A stretch of DNA of 64,000 nucleotides from the NCBI RefSeq assembly GCF_036378875.1, contig NZ_DASUVO010000153.1, positions 1 to 64,000 of the forward strand. Reading direction: 5' to 3'. The stretch's first letter is position 1. Every line of letters begins with the position of its first letter. Position numbers and translations under genes: made by a program. This document shows positions 15,979 to 24,543 of the stretch, in pieces. The DNA comes from Actinophytocola sp036378875. GTDB lineage: Bacteria > Actinomycetota > Actinomycetes > Mycobacteriales > Pseudonocardiaceae. The notes below the pieces were generated by a model. That model made no database searches, was not told the origin of the DNA, and worked only from the letters and a program-made list of their open reading frames with translations.

Positions 15979-17561
15979 CCCGCCTGTTCGCGAAGCTGTT
16001 GCCAGATAAGGAAGTACGCGCGGTGCACGACGTGCGCGACGCGGCTTTGAGCTGGGGTCGCGCCGAACGACGCGAACGACCGCCACCACCCGGCCCGCTC
16101 GAGGGCGTAGGCGGACAGCTCCTTCGCCGGTCTGCCCTTCATGCCGAGCTGCTCGCCGATGTCGGCGCTGCTGCCCACCCGGAGCACCTCCTCGGCGAGG
16201 TCCTCTGGCATGGCGACCGCGCCGGACGTGACGAGCGTGAGCGCTTCGAGCAGCCGCAGCTGGTGTGCTTCCGGCTTGGCCAGCAGCACCTCGATGGCGT
16301 CGTGGACCCGCTGCCGCTCCCCCGGGTCGCCGGAGGCGTGGGCAAGCGCGGTGACCGACGCGAGCGCGGCGGCCGCCTTGATGCCGTCCGCCCTGGCGCG
16401 GAACACCGCGTCGAGCCGGCCGCGGACACCCGCGAGACCCGAGGCGTTCAGCAGCGTCCTGCGCAGTGCGCCTGCGGTCAGCTCGGGGTCGCGGCGCAGG
16501 GCGTCGACGCCAGTGCGGATGCCGAAGAGGTCCAGCTTCTCCAGCAGGCGCATCCTGGTGCCCTCCGCCACCTCGCAGTCCCAGGTGGTGAAGATGTCCG
16601 CGGACATCAGCATGGTTTCCCAGGTCGCGTCGTCCAGTTTGGACAGGGAGCGTAGCGCGTCGGCGTCGGCCGAGGTGAAGTTTCCGGTCTCGGCCGACTC
16701 GGCGATCAGGCCGATGACCGGGATGACGTCCGCGACGCGTGGCTTGAGCGTGGCCGCCTGCTTCTCGGCGAGCAGGCTCGCGGCCTTCCACACGTCGCCG
16801 TCCGAACCGGACACGGACTCCGCGGCGATCGTGTCGGCCTTGTTCAGCACGGCGATGGCGTTGACCGGACCGGCCTCGCGGCTCGCGGTGGCGGCGGTGA
16901 ACGCGGCCAGCGCCTGCTGGTCGTCGGCACGCACGCCCTGGGTCACGACGTAGAGCACGGCCTCCGCACCGGCGACGGCGTTGCGGGAGGTGTCGTCGAG
17001 CTCGTCGCCGCCCTCCTCGGCGTTCTCCTCATCGTCTTCTGGCGCGCGGTGCTTGGCGGCGCCGAGAAGCTGCTCGGTGCGCTTGACCGAGGCCGCGTCG
17101 AGCGAGCCGAGGCCGGGCGTGTCGATGACCGTGAGGTCCCGCAGGACGGCGTTGGTCAGGTACGCCTCCAGGTGCGACACCTTGTCGAAGTCGACCTCGA
17201 GGTCGTTGGGGATCATGCCGTCGGCGGAGAACGGCAGCACCTGCTTGCGGCCGTCGTCGAACACGATCTCGACGCGGTCGACGGTGCCGTACTGGAAGCG
17301 GGTGACCAGGCGGGTGCACTCACCGACGTCCGTCGGCGCGACCCGACGCCCGATCAACGCGTTGACCAGCGTGGACTTGCCGGACTTGATGCGCCCTGCG
17401 ACCGCGACCTGCAGGGGTGCGGACAACCGGCGCAACACCTCGCGGAACCCGGCGGCCGTGCGTGCGGAAACCTGCGGTTGCAGCCGCGTGCACAGGTTGG
17501 CCACAGCGGCCGACAACGGACCGGCCAGGTGCTGCTGCGGCTGATCGGTCACCGTCGTCAT
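15975..17561 (-). CDS. Bacterial dynamin-like GTPase (DynA/IniA-like)
   Basis: A 528-residue dynamin-family GTPase, first gene of the operon. G1 is GRIKSGKST (residues 56-64), G3 is DTPG (147-150) and G4 is NKAD (240-243). A strongly acidic insertion lies at residues 174-190. The C-terminal half is helical and lacks a clear membrane segment, unlike its partner. The ATG at 17561 follows AAGGGGTGAG, a good ribosome site. An upstream frame extension to 17969 overlaps the GntR gene and is rejected. The asymmetric pair, one membrane-anchored and one not, resembles Streptomyces DynA/B and mycobacterial IniA/IniC in general layout. Confidence 0.9.
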   Translation of the reverse strand: MTTVTDQPQQHLAGPLSAAVANLCTRLQPQVSARTAAGFREVLRRLSAPLQVAVAGRIKSGKSTLVNALIGRRVAPTDVGECTRLVTRFQYGTVDRVEIVFDDGRKQVLPFSADGMIPNDLEVDFDKVSHLEAYLTNAVLRDLTVIDTPGLGSLDAASVKRTEQLLGAAKHRAPEDDEENAEEGGDELDDTSRNAVAGAEAVLYVVTQGVRADDQQALAAFTAATASREAGPVNAIAVLNKADTIAAESVSGSDGDVWKAASLLAEKQAATLKPRVADVIPVIGLIAESAETGNFTSADADALRSLSKLDDATWETMLMSADIFTTWDCEVAEGTRMRLLEKLDLFGIRTGVDALRRDPELTAGALRRTLLNASGLAGVRGRLDAVFRARADGIKAAAALASVTALAHASGDPGERQRVHDAIEVLLAKPEAHQLRLLEALTLVTSGAVAMPEDLAEEVLRVGSSADIGEQLGMKGRPAKELSAYALERAGWWRSFASFGATPAQSRVAHVVHRAYFLIWQQLREQAG

Positions 17562-17629
17562 CTCACCCCTTATTCGTGATTCATGCACCGCTGATCGTGC
17601 CATGCTGGCCCGGCGATCGGGGTCAGGTC

Positions 17630-18016
17630 CTACTGATCCGGCGGCCACGCCGCGTGCACGGCGGCGGCCGCGGTGTGCGGGTCGACGCCCAGCTCGGCGG
17701 CACGGGCGGCGTACGCGGTCGCCGCCTCGGCGAGCGCGGCGGACAGAGCGGAGGGACGCGGGGCGGGCGGCACCGCGGCGACGACCGTGCCCTGCCGGCG
17801 CCCGGTCCGCAGCAGGCCGCTCGCCTCCAGTTCCCGGTAGACCCGCGCGATCGTGCCGGGGGCGAGGCCGAGGTCCCCGGCCAGCTGGCGGATCGTGGGC
17901 AACCGGCTGCCGACCGGCAGCACCCCGGTGCGGATGAGCCGCAGCAGTTGGTCCCGCACCTGCCGCCACGGCGCGACCCCGCTGCCGGGGTCGACGACGA
18001 CACGGGGCGCGGTCAC
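17630..18016 (-). CDS. YtrA-subfamily GntR transcriptional regulator
   Basis: A 128-residue repressor-like protein with a GntR winged helix at residues about 10-80 (APWRQVRDQLLRLIRTG, then SRLPTIRQLAGDLGLAPGTI, then ASGLLRTGRRQGTVV) and a short C-terminal helix. This small size is that of YtrA-type regulators, which normally sit in operons with the transporters or membrane proteins they control. The GTG start at 18016 overlaps the upstream membrane-protein stop as GTGA. A perfect inverted repeat in front of the operon (19701-19724) is the likely operator. Confidence 0.9.
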   Translation of the reverse strand: MTAPRVVVDPGSGVAPWRQVRDQLLRLIRTGVLPVGSRLPTIRQLAGDLGLAPGTIARVYRELEASGLLRTGRRQGTVVAAVPPAPRPSALSAALAEAATAYAARAAELGVDPHTAAAAVHAAWPPDQ

Positions 18017-18879
18017 CGTCTCGCCGCGGTGAGCGCCCGGTGGGTCGGGTTGGCGACCCAGATCCAGCACACGACCGCGCCGAGCACCGCGACCACGCCG
18101 ACGGCCTGGCTGGCCGAGCCGAACCAGCTGACGAACCACGCCGGGAGGCCGGGCTCGCGCGGCCCCAGGTTGAGGAGGAACCGGACCCGGTCGGCCGCCT
18201 GCGCCACCGCGAGCCCGAGCCAGCCGATGCCGATACCGACCGCGACCCGTGCGGTCCTGGTGCGCAGGGCCGCGTCGACCGCCGCGTCGGCGACCGAGGG
18301 CCGACGCACGGCGAGGTGGACCAGCAGCACCATCAGCGCGACGGCCGCGGCGGCGAAGCCGCGCGCGAGCCAGCCGGTCGCTGGGGACATCTCGTCGTTC
18401 GGTGGCAACGCGGCGGCGAACCGGTCCGCCCACGGTCGCGCCACGAGACCGGCGACCGACCACGTCACGGTGAGCACCACCAGCACCCCCGCGACGACCA
18501 CCGCCCAGCGGGGCACGAGGTCACGCCAGCCACGGGGGTCCAGCGAGGCGACCCGGACACCGCTGACCGGCCGGACGGTGGCGACCACCTCGGCGACGAG
18601 CATGGCCACGAGCAGCGGCATGAAGATCTTGAGGACCGGCTGGCCCGCGTCGTGCCACAGCACCCGGTCGACGAGCGGTGGTACGACCACGAAGAGCACC
18701 GCGTAGAGGATCCGGCGTTGCCACAGGTAACGGACCGCCTCGTCTACCTGGTCGGGCCGCGGTTCCGGGACGCCCCAGTCCCGCAGCAGCCGGAAACCGG
18801 TCCGCTCGGTGGGCCACATGACGACGAGCAGGACGCCGACGGGGAGCACGACGTTCGTCAGCCACCAGGGCACTGCCAT
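18013..18879 (-). CDS. Multi-pass membrane protein, paralogue of the next gene
   Basis: A 288-residue membrane protein with about seven hydrophobic segments. Between the first two is a conserved cytoplasmic stretch EPRPDQVDEAVRYLWQRR, which is nearly the same in the neighbouring gene. VATVRPVSGVRVASL and HLAVRRPSVAD are also shared, so the two arose by duplication. I do not recognise a transporter or enzyme family. The ATG at 18879 overlaps the upstream stop codon by one base (TGATG). Confidence 0.8.
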   Translation of the reverse strand: MAVPWWLTNVVLPVGVLLVVMWPTERTGFRLLRDWGVPEPRPDQVDEAVRYLWQRRILYAVLFVVVPPLVDRVLWHDAGQPVLKIFMPLLVAMLVAEVVATVRPVSGVRVASLDPRGWRDLVPRWAVVVAGVLVVLTVTWSVAGLVARPWADRFAAALPPNDEMSPATGWLARGFAAAAVALMVLLVHLAVRRPSVADAAVDAALRTRTARVAVGIGIGWLGLAVAQAADRVRFLLNLGPREPGLPAWFVSWFGSASQAVGVVAVLGAVVCWIWVANPTHRALTAARR

Positions 18880-19700
18880 CACCCCTTGCGTGCGAGCGAG
18901 CGGCGGCTGGGCACCGCCACCCACAGCCAGCAGACGATCGAGACGGCGAACGCGATCACACCGGCGGCCTGCGCGATGTCGCCGAACCAGTCCGCAGGCG
19001 GGTGCTCGGGTTCGGCGATGTTGACCACGCTGTACCGCTGGCCGGCGAGCTGCGCCGAGGCGCCGAGCCATCCGAACCCCAGCCCGATCGCGACCCGGGC
19101 GGTCCGTGCCCGCAGGGTGGCGTCCACCTCCTCGTCCGCGACCGACGGCCGGCGCACCGCGAGGTGGACGAGCAGGCCCACCAGCGTCACGCACGCGACG
19201 ACGTACCCGAGCGCCGTCCACGACGTCATGCCGATGTTCGCGTACCGCCCCGCCGGTGGCTCGATGACCAGGCCGGACACGGCCAGTCCCGTGGTCAGCA
19301 CGACCAGCACCGCCATGGTCGGGATCGCCCAGCGGGGCACCAGGTCCCGCCACTCGCGCCGGGTGAGCAGGGCGACCCGCACCCCACTCGCCGGCCGGAC
19401 GGTGGCGACCAGTTCGGCGATCAGCATGGCGACCAGCAGCGGCACGCAGATCCCCACGCCGGGCGCGTCCGAGCGGAGCACCGCCCCGGCGACCAGACCG
19501 CTGACCACGAACAAGCCGACCGCGAGCAGGCGTCGCCTGCGCAGGTAGCGAATGGCCTCGTCGACCTGGTCCGGCCGAGGGTCCGGGATGCCCCAGGTCC
19601 GCAGGAGCCGCTTGCCGCTGTGCGACGTCGGCCACAGGGCGAGGAAAACCGCGGTGACGACGGCGACGTAGACGACGGTCCGCTCGAGCCAGTCCGCCAT
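18879..19700 (-). CDS. Multi-pass membrane protein, first gene of the GntR operon
   Basis: A 273-residue paralogue of the following gene with similar hydrophobic segments and the shared blocks DPRPDQVDEAIRYLRRRR, VATVRPASGVRVALL and HLAVRRPSVAD. Function is unknown. Together with the YtrA-type regulator it forms a three-gene autoregulated-looking operon. The AGGGGG ribosome site for this gene lies inside the spacer of the 24-bp inverted repeat at 19701-19724, so repressor bound to the DNA (or a hairpin in the mRNA) would mask initiation. Confidence 0.8.
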   Translation of the reverse strand: MADWLERTVVYVAVVTAVFLALWPTSHSGKRLLRTWGIPDPRPDQVDEAIRYLRRRRLLAVGLFVVSGLVAGAVLRSDAPGVGICVPLLVAMLIAELVATVRPASGVRVALLTRREWRDLVPRWAIPTMAVLVVLTTGLAVSGLVIEPPAGRYANIGMTSWTALGYVVACVTLVGLLVHLAVRRPSVADEEVDATLRARTARVAIGLGFGWLGASAQLAGQRYSVVNIAEPEHPPADWFGDIAQAAGVIAFAVSIVCWLWVAVPSRRSLARKG

Positions 19701-19724
19701 TTTGTATCACCCCCTTGATACAAA
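19701..19724 (-). promoter_or_regulatory. Perfect inverted repeat, predicted GntR/YtrA operator over the ribosome-binding site
   Basis: TTTGTATCA and TGATACAAA form 9-bp arms around a 6-nt spacer (AGGGGG on the coding strand). The right edge abuts the ATG at 19700. The position and symmetry fit an operator for the YtrA-type repressor encoded two genes downstream. The same repeat in mRNA would form a hairpin that presents or hides the Shine-Dalgarno in its loop. Confidence 0.7.
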
Positions 19725-19771
19725 GTATCGGGCCGGTCAACCCCAGGGCGTAGTGATGATCAGACCGCAGC

Positions 19772-20986
19772 GTGACGCCGGTCCGGCGCCGGAGTGCCTA
19801 CGCTCTGGTCGTGCGGCGGTTCAGCCTGTGGATGAAGGCACACCCGATGGTCGGCGACACGCTGCTCGCCGCCCTCATCGCCTCGTTCGACCTGCTGCTC
19901 CTCATCGCCAGGGTCGTCGAACCGCAGACCGAGCCGAGGCCGGCGGTCTGGTACGTCACACTGCCGGTGATCGCCGGCGTGGTCGTCCCGCTCGTGTTCC
20001 GGCGCCGGCACCCGATCATCGCCGCATACCTGACGCTCGCCGTCGGGATACCGCACTCACTGTTGATGATCGGCGTCGCGAGCATGATCACCCAGTGCGT
20101 CGCGCTGTACACGCTGGTCGCGTACGTCAGCCGCCGGGCGGCGCTGCTGTACCTCGCGGTGGGTGAGGTCATCGCGCTCATCCAGACACCGTGGCAGCAC
20201 CCGGAAGAGTGGGTCGTCTCCCTGATCGTGATCAACCTGTCGGTCGCGTTCTCCTGGGCGCTCGGCGAGTTCAACGGCGCCCGCCGCGCCTACAACGCCG
20301 AAGTGGAGCAGCGGCTGCGGCTGCTGGAGACCGAACGCGACCAGCAGGCGCGGATCGCGGTCGCGGAGGAGCGGGCACGGATCGCCCGCGAGCTGCACGA
20401 CGTCGTGGCACACGCGGTCAGCGTGATGGTCGTGCAGGCGGACGGCGCCGCCTACGCCGTGCACACCCAGCCAGAACTGGCCGAGCGCGCGGTCAAGACC
20501 ATCTCCAGCACCGGCCGCGAGGCGCTCACCGAGCTGCGCCGCCTGCTCGGCGTGCTGCGCAGCGAGCAGGCGGACGGCGAACGCACCCCGCAGCCGGGGA
20601 CCCAGTCGCTGTCCGACCTCGCCGAGCGGGTGCGGACGGTCGGCCTGCCCGTCCAGCTCGACATCGTCGGCAACATCGACGACCTGCCCGCCGGCGTGGG
20701 GCTCGGCATCTACCGGATCGTGCAGGAGGCCCTCACGAACTCGCTCAAGCACGCCGGCCCCGGCAGCTCCGCCGCCGTCCGCGTCGAACGCGACGGCGAG
20801 CGGGTTCAATTGTCCATTGTGGACAACGGGCACCGGGCGACCGGCACGCTCGTCGGGGTGTCCGGCGGCAACGGGTTGATCGGCATGCGGGAGCGCGCGC
20901 TGGTGTTCGGCGGCACGCTCGAGGCCGGCCCGAGGGCAAGCGGGGGCTGGCAGGTAAACGCGATCCTGCCCATCGGGAACTCGTGA
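19772..20986 (+). CDS. NarL-type sensor histidine kinase
   Basis: A 404-residue membrane histidine kinase. Residues about 15-165 contain several hydrophobic segments and no obvious large extracellular domain. The HisKA_3 dimerisation region follows, with the phosphoacceptor His in RIARELHDVVAHAVSVM, and the ATP-binding domain shows QEALTNSLKHAG (N box), VDNGHRA and GNGLIGMRERA (G boxes). It pairs with the response regulator 18 bp downstream. The start is uncertain: GTG 19772 gives the longest plausible protein. The ABC exporter that follows is the likely target, as in many intramembrane-sensing systems. Confidence 0.9.
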   Translation: MTPVRRRSAYALVVRRFSLWMKAHPMVGDTLLAALIASFDLLLLIARVVEPQTEPRPAVWYVTLPVIAGVVVPLVFRRRHPIIAAYLTLAVGIPHSLLMIGVASMITQCVALYTLVAYVSRRAALLYLAVGEVIALIQTPWQHPEEWVVSLIVINLSVAFSWALGEFNGARRAYNAEVEQRLRLLETERDQQARIAVAEERARIARELHDVVAHAVSVMVVQADGAAYAVHTQPELAERAVKTISSTGREALTELRRLLGVLRSEQADGERTPQPGTQSLSDLAERVRTVGLPVQLDIVGNIDDLPAGVGLGIYRIVQEALTNSLKHAGPGSSAAVRVERDGERVQLSIVDNGHRATGTLVGVSGGNGLIGMRERALVFGGTLEAGPRASGGWQVNAILPIGNS

Positions 20987-21004
20987 GGCGATAGTTTGGG
21001 CTAC

Positions 21005-21661
21005 GTGATCAGGGTGGTGCTCGTCGACGACCAGGAGCTGATGCGTGCCGGCTTCCGCATGGTGCTCGGCGCGCAGGACGGCATGGTGATCGTCGGCGAG
21101 GCCGGCAACGGCGAGGAGGCCGTGCGGCTGGCCGAGGAGCAGCGCCCGGACGTCGTGCTCATGGACGTGCGCATGCCCGTGCTCGACGGCGTCGAGGCCA
21201 CGAAGCTGATCACCGAACGGGGACTCGCGAAGGTGCTCGTGATGACCACGTTCGACCTCGACGAGTACGCGCTCTCCGCGCTGCGCAACGGCGCGAGCGG
21301 CTTCCTGCTGAAGGACACGCCGTCGGTGCAGCTGGTGGCCGCTCTGCGGTCGGTGGCCAGCGGCGACGCCGTCGTCTCGCCGAGCGTGACGCGCCGCCTG
21401 CTGGACCGCTTCCTCGGCTCGGGCGGCGGCGACCTGCGGGACGCGGCCGTGCTCGACGTGCTGACCGAACGGGAGCGCGAGGTGCTCCTGCTGATCGCGC
21501 AGGGCCTCTCCAACACCGAGATCGCGCGGAAGCTCTTCCTGTCCGAGGCCACGGTGAAGACCCATGTCGGCCGGGTGCTGTCCAAACTGGAACTCCGGGA
21601 CCGGGTGCAGGCGGTCGTGCTGGCCTACGAGACCGGCCTCGTGCGGCCAGGCGAGGCGTGA
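21005..21661 (+). CDS. NarL/LuxR-type response regulator
   Basis: A 218-residue regulator with a receiver domain (VVLVDDQ, phosphoacceptor Asp in VLMDVRMPVLDGVEA, conserved Lys in GFLLKDT) and a LuxR-type HTH (LTEREREVLLLIAQGLSNTEI, residues about 150-205). TAGTTT at 20992-20997 lies 7 nt before GTG 21005, pointing to leaderless initiation there, and TTG 20996 is a less likely start. It is the partner of the upstream kinase. Confidence 0.92.
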   Translation: MIRVVLVDDQELMRAGFRMVLGAQDGMVIVGEAGNGEEAVRLAEEQRPDVVLMDVRMPVLDGVEATKLITERGLAKVLVMTTFDLDEYALSALRNGASGFLLKDTPSVQLVAALRSVASGDAVVSPSVTRRLLDRFLGSGGGDLRDAAVLDVLTEREREVLLLIAQGLSNTEIARKLFLSEATVKTHVGRVLSKLELRDRVQAVVLAYETGLVRPGEA

Positions 21662-21861
21662 AGTCCGTTCTGAGTGTGATCTCAGGGTCGATGATTCAGG
21701 GTTCCCTCAGGGTGGATACCGGAGTCGCCCACCTTTGGGTTGATAGAGCCTAGTCCCAGAAGTTGACCTGAACTGGCGACCTCAGGTGGACGTGCGAAGA
21801 CACCGTGTACCGCCAGGATTTTGCTTCACGGGGACCACACGGACATTCCAGGGAGAAGACC
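21662..21861 (+). promoter_or_regulatory. Leader region of the ABC exporter with repeated TCAGGG motifs
   Basis: The 200-bp gap between the response regulator and the ABC gene contains three close copies of TCAGGG (21680-21712) and a TCAGGT near 21782. Repeated motifs here could be sites for the adjacent NarL-type regulator. TTGACC at 21762 could be a -35, but a good -10 was not found. Confidence 0.3.
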
Positions 21862-22803
21862 ATGATTGAGGCAGTCGGCCTCAGCAAGCGGTACGGAAAA
21901 ACGTTAGCCGTCGACAACCTGTCGTTCACCGTTCAGCCGGGCCGGGTCACCGGCTTCCTCGGCCCCAACGGCGCCGGGAAGTCCACCACGATGCGGATGA
22001 TTCTCGGTCTGGACGCGCCGACCGGCGGCGACGTCCGCATCGACGGCCAGAAATACCGGCAGCTGCACCAGCCGCTGCGGAAGATCGGCGCGCTGCTCGA
22101 CGCCAAGTGGGTGCACCCGAACCGGTCGGCCCGCGCCCACCTGCGCTGGCTCGCCAAGTCCAACAAGCTGCCGGCGAGCCGCGTCGACGACGTGCTCGAG
22201 CTGGTCGGCCTCACCGACGTCGCGAACCGCCGCGCCGGCGGGTTCTCGCTCGGCATGAGCCAGCGCCTCGGCATCGCCGCCGCGCTGCTCGGCGACCCGG
22301 AGGTGTTGCTGTTCGACGAGCCGGTCAACGGCCTGGACCCGGAGGGCATCCTCTGGATCCGCCGGTTCATGCACCGGCTCGCGGACGAGGGCCGCACGGT
22401 CTTCGTGTCCAGCCACCTGCTGTCGGAGATGGCGCTCACCGCGCAGGAGCTCGTGGTCATCGGCCGCGGCAAGCTGATCGCGCAGTGCAGCACCGAGGAG
22501 TTCGTCGCGCAGGCCACGGAAAGCACCGTGCTGGTGCGCAGCCCGCAGCTCGCGCTGCTGCGTTCCGCGCTGGGTCAGCAGGGCGCGACCGTCCGCGACG
22601 AGAGCGACAGCCTCGTGGTCTCCGGCATGGAGACCGCCGACATCGGTGAGCTCGCCGCCGCCAAGGGGATCGTGCTGCACGAGCTGAGCCCGCAGCGCGG
22701 CTCGCTCGAGGAGGCCTTCATCCAGCTGACGGGCGACTCCGTCGAGTACCACGCCGCGGTGACCGACGCCGTCCCCGCCGACCTCATCACCGCCGGGAAG
22801 TGA
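21862..22803 (+). CDS. ABC transporter ATP-binding protein
   Basis: A 313-residue ABC ATPase with Walker A GPNGAGKST, signature LGMSQRLGIAAAL (a variant of LSGGQ), Walker B VLLFDEPVNGLDPEG and the H-loop FVSSHLL. It resembles drug or antimicrobial-peptide exporters of the CcmA/NatA group. The ATG at 21862 follows AGGGAGA and begins exactly at the family N-terminus. An in-frame upstream extension to 21805 is not needed. The permease gene starts 4 bp downstream of its stop. Confidence 0.94.
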   Translation: MIEAVGLSKRYGKTLAVDNLSFTVQPGRVTGFLGPNGAGKSTTMRMILGLDAPTGGDVRIDGQKYRQLHQPLRKIGALLDAKWVHPNRSARAHLRWLAKSNKLPASRVDDVLELVGLTDVANRRAGGFSLGMSQRLGIAAALLGDPEVLLFDEPVNGLDPEGILWIRRFMHRLADEGRTVFVSSHLLSEMALTAQELVVIGRGKLIAQCSTEEFVAQATESTVLVRSPQLALLRSALGQQGATVRDESDSLVVSGMETADIGELAAAKGIVLHELSPQRGSLEEAFIQLTGDSVEYHAAVTDAVPADLITAGK

Positions 22804-22807
22804 CCTC

Positions 22808-23569
22808 ATGACTCTGCTCGCCGTCGAACGGATCAAGCTCTTCACCACGCGCTCGCCGCTGTGGTGCACCCTCGCCGCCGTCGCGGTCACCGTCGGCTTC
22901 GCCGCCCTGATCGCGGGAGTGGACAGCGACAGCCCGGCCACCGTCGCCTCGTCGCAGTTCGGCGCCAACTTCGGCCTGATGGTGATCATGGTGATGGCCA
23001 CGCTGGCGATCACCACCGAGTACCGGTTCGGCACGATCCGGGCCACCTTCCAGGCGATCCCCAACCGAACCGGCACACTGCTGGCCAAGACCACGGTCGT
23101 CGCGCTGTTCGCCGGGGTGATCGGCGAGGTCGTCGCGTTCGGCTCGCTCGCGATCACCAAGCTCCTCCAGTCTTCCGCCGACCTCGCCGTCAACACCGCC
23201 TTCGAGTGGCGGGCCGTCGCCGGTGTCGGGCTGGTCTACGCCCTCTCGGCCGTGATCGCGGTCGCCGTCGGCACCCTCATTCGCCACTCCGCCGGCGCCG
23301 TGTCGCTGCTGCTGATCTACTCGCTGCTCGTGGAGAGCCTGGTCGCCCTGATCCCGAACGTGGGCGTCGACATCCAGAAGTGGATGCCGTTCCAGATGGC
23401 CAACATGTTCATCGCCGGTGACCCGGACCCGACCGGCCGGGCCATCACCGAGGGCCCGCCGCCGGCCGCCGCCGGGCTGGGACCGTGGGGGGCGCTCGCC
23501 TACTTCGCCGGCTTCGCGGTCGTGATGCTCGGGATCGCGTTGTTCACCGCCAACAAGAGGGACGCGTAG
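22808..23569 (+). CDS. ABC transporter permease
   Basis: A 253-residue membrane protein with about six hydrophobic segments, in the ABC-2-like permease group. TTEYRFGTIRATFQAIPNR is typical of the first cytoplasmic loop. It is coupled to the ATPase gene by a 4-bp gap. Together they form an exporter probably controlled by the upstream two-component system. The substrate is unknown. A strong hairpin closes the operon. Confidence 0.9.
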   Translation: MTLLAVERIKLFTTRSPLWCTLAAVAVTVGFAALIAGVDSDSPATVASSQFGANFGLMVIMVMATLAITTEYRFGTIRATFQAIPNRTGTLLAKTTVVALFAGVIGEVVAFGSLAITKLLQSSADLAVNTAFEWRAVAGVGLVYALSAVIAVAVGTLIRHSAGAVSLLLIYSLLVESLVALIPNVGVDIQKWMPFQMANMFIAGDPDPTGRAITEGPPPAAAGLGPWGALAYFAGFAVVMLGIALFTANKRDA

Positions 23570-23602
23570 CGCTCGGGGGAGCGCTGACGCAGACGGGGGC
23601 AG

Positions 23603-23643
23603 GAGACCCGGGTCGCCATTCGGGGGGCGGCTCGGGTCTCTTT
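23603..23643 (+). terminator. Terminator of the ABC exporter operon
   Basis: GAGACCCGGGTCGCC pairs with GGCGGCTCGGGTCTC (13 of 15 positions) across a short loop and is followed by TTT. It lies 33 nt past the permease stop. Confidence 0.75.
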
Positions 23644-23753
23644 GTGGCTACGCCATTCGGGTACGTTTCGAACGAAAAGATCGCAAACAGGTAACGGCCG
23701 TAACCAACTACTCGATGTTCCCAACTGGGTGGGGTGCGTGTTGTACAGCACAC

Positions 23754-23773
23754 AACGTGGTTAAAGCCACGTT
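23754..23773. promoter_or_regulatory. Inverted repeat AACGTGG-N6-CCACGTT in the promoter region of an unknown gene
   Basis: The 327-bp gap 23570-23896 holds the exporter terminator and then the promoter of the next gene. A perfect 7-bp inverted repeat with a 6-bp spacer lies about 125 bp before that start codon. It could be an operator. No regulator is adjacent. Confidence 0.35.
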
Positions 23774-23896
23774 AAGTCCTCGTGATCCTTCCCACAGCAG
23801 GCGGACACACGGTATGAACTGAGGTCATATCGTAAGTAGGCAGTCCCAAACCACGCCCTAAACTTAATTGCGGGGGGCGTCCCTGGAGGTGGACTT

Positions 23897-24496
23897 GTGA
23901 CGGTGGTTGACACCGGCCCAACTACTGATGCCGCCGCCGCGGCTGAGGAGCAACGGCGCTCGTCACACCTACCGTCCGAAGCCCTGCGCGTCGAACCGCT
24001 GCTCGGCCTCGAATGGTCGCAGGCAATCGAACAGTGGGGCGGCGAGAACGCCACCACACCGTCCGAGACCCGCAGATCCTGGGTGCATCGCGCTCCCGAG
24101 CAGCAGGTGCTCGCCCTCTACCGCGCGATCGTCGAGACCGACCCATCGGCACCGGCCCCGTGGTGGCTGCGTGCGCTGGCCGACGGCAAGCTCACCTCCC
24201 GACTCGAGGGCTACACGGTCGAGGACCGGGTCTCGAAGCTGCTGTCCACCCGGCCCGGCTGGGTGTACGTGCCGTGGACCGCGGACGGCGACTCGGGTTT
24301 CTGGGAGTACGTGCCGTCCGAACGCAAGCTGGCCGAACCGGGCGTGCCGACCACGCTCATGCTGACCGACCAGCACAACGGTTGGATCGACGTGATTCGC
24401 GTGCACGCGGGTGACGACTCGCCGGCGCCGATCGCGGTGGCCGGGCTCGCGGACCTGCGGGCGAACCTCGCGCGGGTGGAGTCGCTCGCCCCGTAG
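23897..24496 (+). CDS. Conserved-looking protein of unknown function
   Basis: A 199-residue soluble protein that I do not recognise. The N-terminal 45 residues are Ala/Glu-rich. The rest looks globular, with several Trp-containing segments (PWWLRALADGKL, PGWVYVPWTADG, GFWEYVPSER). No metal, nucleotide or membrane motif is seen. The GTG start has GGAGG 8 nt upstream, a strong ribosome site. Its long promoter region and isolated position suggest independent control. Confidence 0.75.
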   Translation: MTVVDTGPTTDAAAAAEEQRRSSHLPSEALRVEPLLGLEWSQAIEQWGGENATTPSETRRSWVHRAPEQQVLALYRAIVETDPSAPAPWWLRALADGKLTSRLEGYTVEDRVSKLLSTRPGWVYVPWTADGDSGFWEYVPSERKLAEPGVPTTLMLTDQHNGWIDVIRVHAGDDSPAPIAVAGLADLRANLARVESLAP

Positions 24497-24543
24497 ACAC
24501 CTGTTTTGAACTGGCCGGCCCGGATGAGGCACAGTCATGCGTC

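Noticed and set aside
17562..17969. N-terminal extension of the first dynamin gene
   Set aside because: It overlaps the GntR gene, has Arg/Pro/Ala shadow composition, and the ATG at 17561 has a good ribosome-binding site.
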